From Gilvimarinus xylanilyticus (lineage in GTDB: Bacteria > Pseudomonadota > Gammaproteobacteria > Pseudomonadales > Cellvibrionaceae), in assembly GCF_024195295.1 (NCBI RefSeq), contig NZ_JAMFTH010000002.1, positions 124,001 to 188,000 of the forward strand: a stretch of 64,000 nt of DNA, read 5' to 3'. This document shows positions 1-6,230 of the stretch, one piece after another. The position numbers were made by a program, and so were the translations under genes. Below the pieces are notes generated by a model. That model was not told the origin of the DNA and did not search any database. It saw only the letters and a program-made list of their open reading frames with translations. The stretch's first letter is position 1. Each line of letters starts with the position of its first letter.

Positions 1-261
1 TTCCTGCTGCTGGCGCCCGTAGGACGAGCGCTTAGCCATGGCCCGGGCCCGACGCCCGCCACGCACCGAGCGCCCTTCCTGATACTCGGCGGCTTTTTTA
101 AAGCTGCGCTTGGCCGCGTCTTTGTACACTTTGGCACAGCGAATGGCATCGCCACAGCGGACAATAAAAATATCGGCCTCTTTACCACTCATTAAGCGGG
201 ACTGAACCGAGCTGATTAAGCCGTCATCCACCAACGGCTGCAAACGTTTTGGGACTTTCAT
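1..261 (-). CDS. RIO1-like serine/threonine protein kinase (partial, N-terminus only)
   Basis: The frame stays open to the window edge, so only the first 87 residues are visible (MKVPKRLQPLVDDGLISSV at the start). The segment has the look of bacterial RIO-type kinases (the PA4780 type): a basic start, then SGKEADIFIVRCG, which would be the nucleotide-binding loop and first beta strands with the invariant lysine in CAKVYK. A basic stretch, RSVRGGRRARAMAKRSSYG, follows. The start is the ATG at 259-261. The catalytic loop lies outside the window, so kinase activity is inferred from family resemblance alone. Confidence 0.72.
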   Translation of the reverse strand, partial: MKVPKRLQPLVDDGLISSVQSRLMSGKEADIFIVRCGDAIRCAKVYKDAAKRSFKKAAEYQEGRSVRGGRRARAMAKRSSYGRQQQE

Positions 262-673
262 TTTTTCTTGTATGGCACCTATTTTTAACCAAGCCATTAA
301 GATGCTCGTCCTGAACATCTTAATGGTCGACCTGCAAAATCGGCGGAATTTACGAAATCCCTTGATTTTACAGGTCTCGCGCTCGCCTTCGGCGACGTAG
401 GCGCATCCTGCGCCGCTATTAATCCGACAATCATAACTGCCAGCTTAATAAAAATTGCCAGCCACAATAGAAGTACTGACGGCAAAGTGCAACGGCGATT
501 GCAGGGATTTTATGTACAACGACGGATAATGGGGAGCGGCGAACGGTAAATGGGAATGCGGATGGCATCGGGCGCTGGCTAGCTTCTGGCAGGTATATTG
601 CTTTAAACGGTTAATGTAATCCAATCTGGTTTACAGCTCGTAAACCTAGAACAAGAAGCAACGGAGATAAAAC
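262..673. other. Intergenic region without a convincing gene
   Basis: This 412-bp gap lies between the divergent RIO-like kinase and the hemerythrin gene. It should hold both promoters, but I could not place them with confidence. The only strong structure is a perfect inverted repeat at 294-326. A 62-residue open frame on the minus strand (297-485) begins inside that repeat, has no ribosome binding site and was not accepted. Confidence 0.6.
294..326. repeat. Perfect 11-bp inverted repeat with 11-nt loop
   Basis: CCATTAAGATG at 294-304 pairs exactly with CATCTTAATGG at 316-326. There is no run of T after either arm, so it does not look like an intrinsic terminator. It sits about 33 bp upstream of the RIO kinase start and could be an operator or an RNA hairpin in the leader. 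Function unknown. Confidence 0.6.
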
Positions 674-1117
674 ATGAGTATTTTTGATGCCCTGCGCGAA
701 GACCATGACGTACAGCGTAAGCTGTTGGATGACTTGATCAGTACCGAGGGGAAAAGCCGTGAGCGGGAACAGTTTCTAGGCCTGATCAAAGAAGCCATGG
801 AAAGCCACGCCGCCGCCGAAGAGCGCTATTTTTACAAACCCCTTATAGATTTTGACACAACGATTGATCATTCCCGTCATAGCGTGGCCGAACACCACGA
901 GCTGGAGGAACTGCTTGAAGCGCTAACCGATACCGACATGGACTCCTCGGCGTGGATGGTCAAAGCCAAGAACCTCAAAGAGCGATTACTACACCACCTA
1001 GATGAAGAAGAAACCGAAGTTTTCCCACTGGCGGGCAAGGCACTGACTCCCGAATTAAAAAATCAATTGGGCTCGGACTACATTGCCGAAATGTCCAAAC
1101 GAAGCCATTTCGCTTAA
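674..1117 (+). CDS. Hemerythrin-like HHE domain protein
   Basis: A 147-residue soluble helical-bundle protein. The histidine and glutamate ligands expected for a di-iron hemerythrin-like bundle are present: H11, H45 with E49, H74/H75 with E78, and H107/H108 with E111-E113. Proteins of this family bind oxygen, nitric oxide or iron, or serve in iron-sulfur repair and oxidative stress. Which of these applies cannot be told here. The start has a good ribosome binding site (ggag, about 8 nt upstream). The gene stands alone, 80 bp ahead of glutamate dehydrogenase on the same strand, and may have its own promoter in the 262-673 gap. Confidence 0.85.
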   Translation: MSIFDALREDHDVQRKLLDDLISTEGKSREREQFLGLIKEAMESHAAAEERYFYKPLIDFDTTIDHSRHSVAEHHELEELLEALTDTDMDSSAWMVKAKNLKERLLHHLDEEETEVFPLAGKALTPELKNQLGSDYIAEMSKRSHFA

Positions 1118-1197
1118 GTTTGTTACCCCGGCGGTTGACCGCGTCGGGGTAATAAGACACTGCCCTGAAAACATAGCCCCCAACTAAGGAGCCACGA

Positions 1198-2538
1198 ATG
1201 CCCGCGGATTCCGCCCTCGAATCTTTTGAAGATTACGTCAAAACACTCTACCCCAATTATACCGCCTTCCATCAGGCCACCCGTGATGTAGCCGAAGACG
1301 TGATTCCCTACCTCCTGGAAAACGATGACAAAGACGGTATAGAGATTCTTAAGTACCTAGCCCAACCGGACCGAGTTATCGACTTTAGAGTGGATTGGCG
1401 CAACGACCAAAACCAGACAGAAACTCACCGCGGCTTTCGCGTTCAGTACAACAACGCCCTCGGCCCCTATAAAGGCGGCCTGCGCTTTAGCGATTCGGTC
1501 GATTTGGATGTATTGTTTTTTCTCGGCTTTGAGCAATGTTTTAAAAACGCGCTAACGGGTTTGCCCCTAGGCGGCGCCAAAGGCGGGGCAAATTTTAACC
1601 CCCACGGTCGCAGCGACGAGGAAATCCGCCGTTTTTGCCAGGCGTTTATTACCGAACTGGCACGCCATATCGGCCCGTCCACTGACATTCCCGCTGGCGA
1701 TATCGGTGTCGGCAGTCGCGAAATCGCTTTTATGTTTGATCACTACAAAAGCATTACCGGTCGGTTTGAATCGGCCCTGACCGGTAAAAGCCCCGCCTTT
1801 GGCGGCAGCTGCGGTCGCCAGGAGGCCACGGGCTACGGCGCTGTTTACTTTACCGAAGAGATATTGGCCCACCACAATGACAGCCTTAAGGACAAACGCT
1901 GCTGCATATCCGGCGCGGGCAATGTCGCCCTGCACACTGCCGAAAAGCTTATTGAGCTAGAGGCCCAGGTACTCACTCTATCCGATCGCGGCGGCACCGC
2001 CGTGTTTGCCAAAGGGTTAAACCACAAGACCCTCACAAAAATACAGCGCGGTAAAGCCCAGCGGCAATCACTGCAAGAGATTTGCGCAAAGCTCGACATT
2101 GAGTATCACGACGAACAAAAGCCGTGGCAACAAGCGTGTGACCTTGCCTTTGCCTGCGCCACCCAAAACGAGCTGGGAGAGCGCGACGCGCAGCGCCTGA
2201 TCGACAACGGCTGCCGCTATGTGATTGAAGGGGCTAATATGCCCAATACCGATGGCGCCTTAAAACTGTTTGCCAAACAGAGTATTGTGGTCGCGCCGGG
2301 CAAAGCGGCCAACGCTGGTGGAGTAGCGGTTTCCGGGCTGGAGATCAGCCAGAACCGGTCGATGATGCCCTGGGACATCGACCGAGTGGATGAAGAGCTG
2401 CGAAAAATTATGAAGGACATTCACAACAACTGTGTGAAATACGGAGAACACAAAGGCAAGGTTAATTATATTAAGGGGGCGAACATAGCCGCCTTTAAGC
2501 AGCTTTCTGAGGCGATGACGCTGTATGGAAAAGTGTAA
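1198..2538 (+). CDS. gdhA: NADP-type glutamate dehydrogenase
   Basis: The 446-residue product has the usual length of hexameric bacterial GdhA, which makes glutamate from 2-oxoglutarate, ammonium and NADPH. Motifs seen are GPYKGGLRF (89-97), PLGGAKGG with the catalytic lysine K128, and PAGDIGVGSRE with the catalytic aspartate D168. A Rossmann glycine motif, SGAGNVALHTAEKL, follows near residue 240. The C-terminal half carries the conserved EGANMPNT and APGKAANAGGVAVSGLEISQN segments. The ATG is preceded by aagga about 8 nt upstream. It gives the cell a route of ammonium assimilation alongside GS/GOGAT. The NADP preference is inferred from length and family. Confidence 0.95.
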   Translation: MPADSALESFEDYVKTLYPNYTAFHQATRDVAEDVIPYLLENDDKDGIEILKYLAQPDRVIDFRVDWRNDQNQTETHRGFRVQYNNALGPYKGGLRFSDSVDLDVLFFLGFEQCFKNALTGLPLGGAKGGANFNPHGRSDEEIRRFCQAFITELARHIGPSTDIPAGDIGVGSREIAFMFDHYKSITGRFESALTGKSPAFGGSCGRQEATGYGAVYFTEEILAHHNDSLKDKRCCISGAGNVALHTAEKLIELEAQVLTLSDRGGTAVFAKGLNHKTLTKIQRGKAQRQSLQEICAKLDIEYHDEQKPWQQACDLAFACATQNELGERDAQRLIDNGCRYVIEGANMPNTDGALKLFAKQSIVVAPGKAANAGGVAVSGLEISQNRSMMPWDIDRVDEELRKIMKDIHNNCVKYGEHKGKVNYIKGANIAAFKQLSEAMTLYGKV

Positions 2539-2604
2539 CCGATAGAACTCACCCGGACCGGCGAGCGACTCAATGCAAACAGCGCCGCCGGCCGGGCCCT
2601 TCGA

Positions 2605-3066
2605 TTATTGATCCCCCAAGCGCCGGTAAATACGCACCACCAACTCTTCCGCAGTAATCATAACCGCCACCACCGCAATAAAAGGTACGGCGCCATGAAA
2701 GCGACCGTCAAAATGAATCTGCCCGCTAAAAGCTAACTCTATCGCGCCCAACATAATAAATTTTGAGATAAACAGGATAAACCAAACGCTAACAAAATAA
2801 GCGCCCTTGGCCGCCGCACCGGATTTGGCCTTAAAGTAATCGCTAACATAATGCTCCACCTTAAAGGTTGCCTGCAGCAAAAGCTGCATCAACGCCGCCG
2901 CCATCAACGCCACCGAAAAGGCCTCGATATGCACCCGATCCCAAAACTGGTTAAACAAGCCCAGCACCACCAGATCAATTAAAATGGCAAGCGTATAGCG
3001 TACAAATAGTTTTTGGCCGTTAGACGGGGGAGCCGCAATGGCAGGCATGGTTTCTTGTTGCTTCAT
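2605..3066 (-). CDS. Uncharacterized integral membrane protein, about four TM segments
   Basis: I do not recognise this 153-residue protein. After a short polar N-terminus it has hydrophobic segments near residues 23-45, 52-68, 90-112 and 125-145, and ends in a basic tail (VRIYRRLGDQ). The start chosen is the ATG at 3064-3066 (MKQQE), preceded by agagaag. A longer frame begins at 3096 but lacks a ribosome binding site. It converges with gdhA and lies downstream of the ExoD-like gene on the same strand, so the two could be cotranscribed. No function can be assigned. Confidence 0.7.
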   Translation of the reverse strand: MKQQETMPAIAAPPSNGQKLFVRYTLAILIDLVVLGLFNQFWDRVHIEAFSVALMAAALMQLLLQATFKVEHYVSDYFKAKSGAAAKGAYFVSVWFILFISKFIMLGAIELAFSGQIHFDGRFHGAVPFIAVVAVMITAEELVVRIYRRLGDQ

Positions 3067-3143
3067 TTTGACTTCTCTTTTAATTCTGTTGAACAATCGC
3101 TAATAAAATTACGGAGCATTGACACAACGCCTATTTTCAAGCA

Positions 3144-3743
3144 CTAACCCCAAACCCCATAAAACACCAACGTCACACTGGCAATCATCAGAGCAAATGC
3201 CAGCAAGGCCAGAAAACCATCACGAGCAATCAGCGCCAAACCAAAACAGGTAAGCACACCACCGGCAAGGTTGGCACTAAAGGGGATAAACTCCATTAAA
3301 GGCATCATTAAAGCAATAGCAATACTACAAAGCGCCACACAGCGGGCCGGTATATAGCCGCGAATTAAAAACGTTAATCTAGGCTTAACCAGCCTATCCA
3401 CAAAACGCGCCGGTTTGCGTGACAGATCAATCGCTTTGTTCAAGCTACTGGTCTTTATCGAGCGGTTCAATAGCCACTGGGGCAGCCAAAAATGCTCCCG
3501 GTGCAACATCAACTGAACCGAAAAAAGCAATACGATAATGGCGCAGAGCGTGGGCACACCGGGAATATCCCCGATTAAAGGCGCAAGCACAATCAACCCA
3601 ATTAATAGCAGCACCGGACCATAAGAGCGCTGACCAACGGCATTGAGGATCATATCAAGATTCACACAATCGTGCCCCTCCGCCGCGTCAAGAATACGAT
3701 CCATAACCTGTTCTAAATTTTCGACCTCAGGCGAGCTCTCCAC
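3144..3743 (-). CDS. ExoD family membrane protein
   Basis: A 199-residue protein of the ExoD (exopolysaccharide synthesis) family. It shows the short N-terminal helical part followed by GQRSYGPVLLLIGLIVLAP, the GDIPGVPT loop, the conserved LPQWLLNRSI segment, and a C-terminal block of hydrophobic helices. Rhizobial ExoD affects exopolysaccharide production and alkali tolerance, but its biochemical role is unresolved. I chose the GTG at 3741-3743 because gagg lies 9 nt upstream. A TTG at 3767 would add eight residues. The stop lies about 80 bp from the next membrane-protein gene on the same strand. Confidence 0.75.
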   Translation of the reverse strand: MESSPEVENLEQVMDRILDAAEGHDCVNLDMILNAVGQRSYGPVLLLIGLIVLAPLIGDIPGVPTLCAIIVLLFSVQLMLHREHFWLPQWLLNRSIKTSSLNKAIDLSRKPARFVDRLVKPRLTFLIRGYIPARCVALCSIAIALMMPLMEFIPFSANLAGGVLTCFGLALIARDGFLALLAFALMIASVTLVFYGVWG

Positions 3744-3887
3744 AGATTCTATCCTCAAACAAGACAATTATCACAGCTATGAGAGATTTGATCAGACCCC
3801 ACTTACCTGCCCGACCCAGCAATCAGTTAACAGGTGGCCTTTTGGGCCGTCTAGTCCTATGTTCAGCTTTAATCGCGCCAGAGGCCG

Positions 3888-4158
3888 CTAGCAGGCTGTT
3901 GAAAAACCCCTTGCATGCTCAGCGTGGCCTGAAGCGTGCAGATGTCGTCCCTTGTCTCGACGGACAGGGTGGTTCCCTTTCCTAGAGGCAAAGTGCGGCA
4001 GATGTGCGCTTCAGGCCTCGCCCTGCGGGACTTCCAGGCTGCTCCGTACTCGTCGTTGCCACTTCTCGATGGGTGGGCACACACCTTCAAAGCGGCGCCT
4101 AGATTACGAATCAGCCTGAAAGTCTGAGTACGTAAGGGGTTTTTCAACAGCCTGCTAG
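3888..4158. mobile_element. MITE-like element with perfect 25-bp terminal inverted repeats
   Basis: The left end (3888-3912) begins CTAGCAGGCTGTTGAAAAAC and the right end (4134-4158) is its exact reverse complement over 25 bp. The 221 bp between carry no credible gene, only short overlapping frames. The outermost CTAG is itself palindromic, so the target site and the element end cannot be separated; a CTAG target duplication is possible. Size, perfect ends and lack of a transposase fit a non-autonomous element mobilised in trans, or the two ends of a collapsed insertion sequence. The right end overlaps the 3' end of the merR gene. Confidence 0.75.
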
Positions 4159-4524
4159 ACCGAGCAAGCGGCGAAACTTAGGGCACTCCATATGGCTCGG
4201 CGCAGAACACACGGCTGCATGCCTAAGACCATCGCGCATGGCTATCAGCTTCTTAATGGTGCCATCCAGCTCATCGGCTTTTTTCGTCAGCAGCTCTCTA
4301 TCAATATTGGGGCTGCCATTGCCCCCTACCATGGGTGCGATTTCATCCAGCGACAATCCCGCTGCGCGTCCCAGCGCAATCAATGCAAGCCGCTCCAGAA
4401 TATCGGCGCCAAACACCCGGCGCAGCCCTTGCCGGCCCACAGAGTTGATTAACCCTTTCTCTTCATAGAAACGCAATGTAGAGGCGGGAACCCCAGAACG
4501 CTTGGCCACTTCTGCGATATCCAT
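4144..4524 (-). CDS. MerR family transcriptional regulator
   Basis: A 126-residue MerR regulator: an N-terminal winged helix (MDIAEVAKRSGVPASTLRFYEEKGL), then the second helix pair (GLRRVFGADILERLALIALGRAAG), a dimerization helix near residues 75-105, and a short C-terminal effector region with cysteines (VCSAPSHMEC). It lacks the CX2CXCX5C iron-sulfur cluster of SoxR. The final residues and the stop are encoded by the right end of the MITE at 3888-4158, so the native C-terminus was replaced or trimmed. It is divergent from the DUF2938 gene and very probably controls it through the 4534-4564 promoter. The effector is unknown. Confidence 0.88.
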   Translation of the reverse strand: MDIAEVAKRSGVPASTLRFYEEKGLINSVGRQGLRRVFGADILERLALIALGRAAGLSLDEIAPMVGGNGSPNIDRELLTKKADELDGTIKKLIAMRDGLRHAAVCSAPSHMECPKFRRLLGLAGC

Positions 4525-4533
4525 AAACGGCTG

Positions 4534-4564
4534 TTGACCTCAAGTTAACTTGAGGTTGTACGCT
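4534..4564 (+). promoter_or_regulatory. MerR-type promoter with 19-bp spacer and SoxR-box-like palindrome
   Basis: TTGACC (4534-4539) and TACGCT (4559-4564) are separated by 19 bp, the overlong spacer typical of MerR-activated promoters. The spacer is filled by a perfect 20-bp palindrome, ACCTCAAGTTAACTTGAGGT (4537-4556), which is the classical SoxR box core and is also used by other MerR regulators. It lies between the divergent merR and DUF2938 genes. Regulation by the adjacent MerR protein is inferred. Confidence 0.82.
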
Positions 4565-4603
4565 ACCACCCGTTTAAAACCGAAACAAGCAGAGGAAAGG
4601 CTT

Positions 4604-5095
4604 ATGAACAACCTACTGGCTATCTCTTTAATTGGAATAGGAGCCACCGCGACCATGGATTTGTGGAACCTAGTCAGAAAATTTCTGTTTGGCATGACAC
4701 CCCCGAACTACGCAATGGTCGGGCGATGGCTGGCTTATATGCCCCAGGGAAGATTTCGCCATACAGCGATTTCAACCTCGGCACCTATTCGAGGCGAGCA
4801 CTTTATTGGCTGGACGGCCCACTACGCCACAGGCATGGCCTTCGCCGCTGTTCTGGTGGCATTTGCTGGCGAGCCCTGGATTTACCACCCGACCCTTGGT
4901 CCCGCACTCGCTGTTGGCGTCGCCACCGTGGCAGCCCCCTTTCTACTAATGCAGCCAGGCATGGGCGCCGGCATTGCCGCGCGCCGAACACCAAAACCAA
5001 ACGTCGCGCGGGTACACAGCCTGATCAATCACGGGGTTTTCGGCCTTGGCCTATTCGCAACCGGATGGCTACTACAGCTTTGCTATTCCATGTAA
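4604..5095 (+). CDS. DUF2938 family membrane protein
   Basis: A 163-residue protein with four hydrophobic segments (near residues 5-22, 70-90, 98-118 and 142-162). It shows the conserved features of DUF2938: ATMDLWN in the first helix, GRWLAYMPQGRF, HYATGMAFA, and MQPGMGAGIAARRTPKP in the loop. The family has no known biochemical function, but commonly sits next to MerR or other stress regulators, as here. The ATG at 4604 is preceded by agaggaaagg. An upstream in-frame ATG at 4550 lies inside the operator and was rejected. Confidence 0.82.
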   Translation: MNNLLAISLIGIGATATMDLWNLVRKFLFGMTPPNYAMVGRWLAYMPQGRFRHTAISTSAPIRGEHFIGWTAHYATGMAFAAVLVAFAGEPWIYHPTLGPALAVGVATVAAPFLLMQPGMGAGIAARRTPKPNVARVHSLINHGVFGLGLFATGWLLQLCYSM

Positions 5096-5129
5096 CCACG
5101 GCTCACCCAACCACACAAAGAAGAACGAT

Positions 5130-5354
5130 ATGTATATTCCCGCTCGCTATTCCCCAATACTATTCAGCGCCCTGCTCTCGGCCATTATGGTCTGCATTGT
5201 ATCCGCCTTTGTCCTGGTAATATCACAAGGCATTCACCCGGGGTTCGCAGGCCAGTGGCTTAAAAGCTGTTTAACGACATGGCCTATAGCCTTTCCTACG
5301 GTCGCCGTTGTCGCGCCAGTGGTAAGAAAAATAGTGGGGAAGTTGACCAGGTAA
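5130..5354 (+). CDS. DUF2798 family small membrane protein
   Basis: A 74-residue protein with two predicted membrane helices (SALLSAIMVCIVSAFVLVIS and a C-terminal TWPIAFPTVAVVAPVV), the pattern of DUF2798. The usual conserved features, a GFxxxWxxxxxxxWPIAFP stretch and a basic C-terminus, are present. It starts 35 bp after the DUF2938 gene with aaagaag as ribosome binding site and is probably in the same MerR-controlled unit. Function unknown. Confidence 0.78.
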   Translation: MYIPARYSPILFSALLSAIMVCIVSAFVLVISQGIHPGFAGQWLKSCLTTWPIAFPTVAVVAPVVRKIVGKLTR

Positions 5355-5512
5355 ATGATGGGTCGCTTTCGGTGCTCAAAGACCATCATAAGCACTGAGG
5401 CGGGCCCTGCTTTAAACACGTTGATGTGAATTGTAAGGCCCGACACCATGCACGCTAAAGCACAAAGCCAACCAATGGAAAAGACGTCCATTTGACAGCC
5501 GTGCTAACTTTT

Positions 5513-6010
5513 TCACCTATTGACCTGCATCTCTTTCTTAAGTATTTCAATTTCTTCTTCCGTAAACTCATGCTTGCAGACTTTACAACGAAGATAACCC
5601 CATTTGACCGTCTTTTTACAGGCAGGGCAATGTGCAGTTGGTACAAATGTAACTTTATAATAAATCAGTAGAGCTACTATTGTAACGAGCCATGCAATAG
5701 GAAAGCTTGCGAACTTCTTGGTAAGATATGGGTCATGAAATATCAGTGACTGCCTCCATCCACACACCTCAACTCCACTAAGAACTAGTTCTAAGGGCAA
5801 TCCTACTAGAAGCGGCAATGGAAAACCAAAACCAGTAAAACCAGCGGCACACCCAGCCAAACCGGGTACACTTCCTATAAGAACTACGGAACATTCGACA
5901 AATGTTACACCTTTGTATTTACGCCTACCGATCAAATATTTATATACAAGGTGAATTAACACACCAAACACCAATGACATGACAATAACTAACAATGTAA
6001 ATAAGATCAT
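5513..6010 (-). CDS. Membrane protein with C-terminal zinc ribbon, cassette-like gene
   Basis: An unrecognised 165-residue protein with hydrophobic segments near residues 2-25, 38-60, 62-80 and 102-120. A C-terminal CPAC...CKVC pair (near residues 129-145) could bind one zinc ion, and a charged helix (TEEEIEILKKEM) ends the protein. Its ATG (6008-6010) lies only about nine bases past the end of the attC site at 6019-6083 on the same strand, where the first gene of the next integron cassette would start. The base composition is AT-rich like the RT gene. I did not find a second attC after its stop. Function unknown. Confidence 0.68.
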   Translation of the reverse strand: MILFTLLVIVMSLVFGVLIHLVYKYLIGRRKYKGVTFVECSVVLIGSVPGLAGCAAGFTGFGFPLPLLVGLPLELVLSGVEVCGWRQSLIFHDPYLTKKFASFPIAWLVTIVALLIYYKVTFVPTAHCPACKKTVKWGYLRCKVCKHEFTEEEIEILKKEMQVNR

Positions 6011-6018
6011 AATTTAGG

Positions 6019-6083
6019 TTAACGCCCAGTTCAGCGGGCAATTGGAGCGCAGCGTAAATTGATCCGCTGCAACTGATTGTTAT
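6019..6083 (-). other. Integron attC recombination site (about 65 bp)
   Basis: Read on the minus strand it opens with TAACAATCAGTTGCAGCGG (6082-6064) and closes with CCGCTGAACTGGGCGTTA (6037-6020). CAGTT-CAGCGG pairs with CCGCTGAACTG across the hairpin, leaving a single unpaired G in the left arm. That bulge is the hallmark extrahelical base that tells the integrase which strand to use. The ends keep the AAC/GTT triplets of the simple sites. It starts 4 nt after the TAA that would end the frameshifted RT gene and stops 9 nt before the next gene, the expected cassette spacing. No intI gene is in the window. Confidence 0.85.
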
Positions 6084-6086
6084 ATA

Positions 6087-6230
6087 TTATTTTCCTTTCT
6101 TTTTCGGATCGAACGTCTCAACTGCAAAAAAGTCGTCTCCTGAGTGAACTTTTACGTTCTTGAGCCAAGGCCTCTTTTCCTCTTCAGAAAGAACTGAGTC
6201 AACGATTCTAATGATAGCTCTTTTTTTCCC
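6087..6230 (-). pseudogene. Out-of-frame C-terminal segment of the reverse transcriptase
   Basis: In the +1 frame relative to the RT gene, the coding signal continues past the RT stop as RAIIRIVDSVLSEEEKRP, WLKNVKVHSGDDFFAVETFD and PKKKGK, ending with TAA at 6087-6089, just before attC. The helical, charged character matches the preceding RT repeats. The shift falls at the run of seven A on the minus strand (6221-6227). The in-frame product stops early at 6208. This is either a true frameshift mutation, a slippage site or a sequencing error. A separate small gene starting at 6320 would overlap the RT by 113 nt and is less likely. Confidence 0.65.

Noticed and set aside
297-485. Small gene on the minus strand
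   Set aside because: It starts inside an inverted repeat, lacks a ribosome site and shows no recognisable feature.
3869-4147. Open frame inside the MITE
   Set aside because: It overlaps both inverted ends, has a low-complexity basic composition and resembles no transposase.
5440-5512. Second attC after the zinc-ribbon gene
   Set aside because: Some arms pair (GCACG/CGTGC), but the AAC/GTT ends and the extrahelical base are not found.
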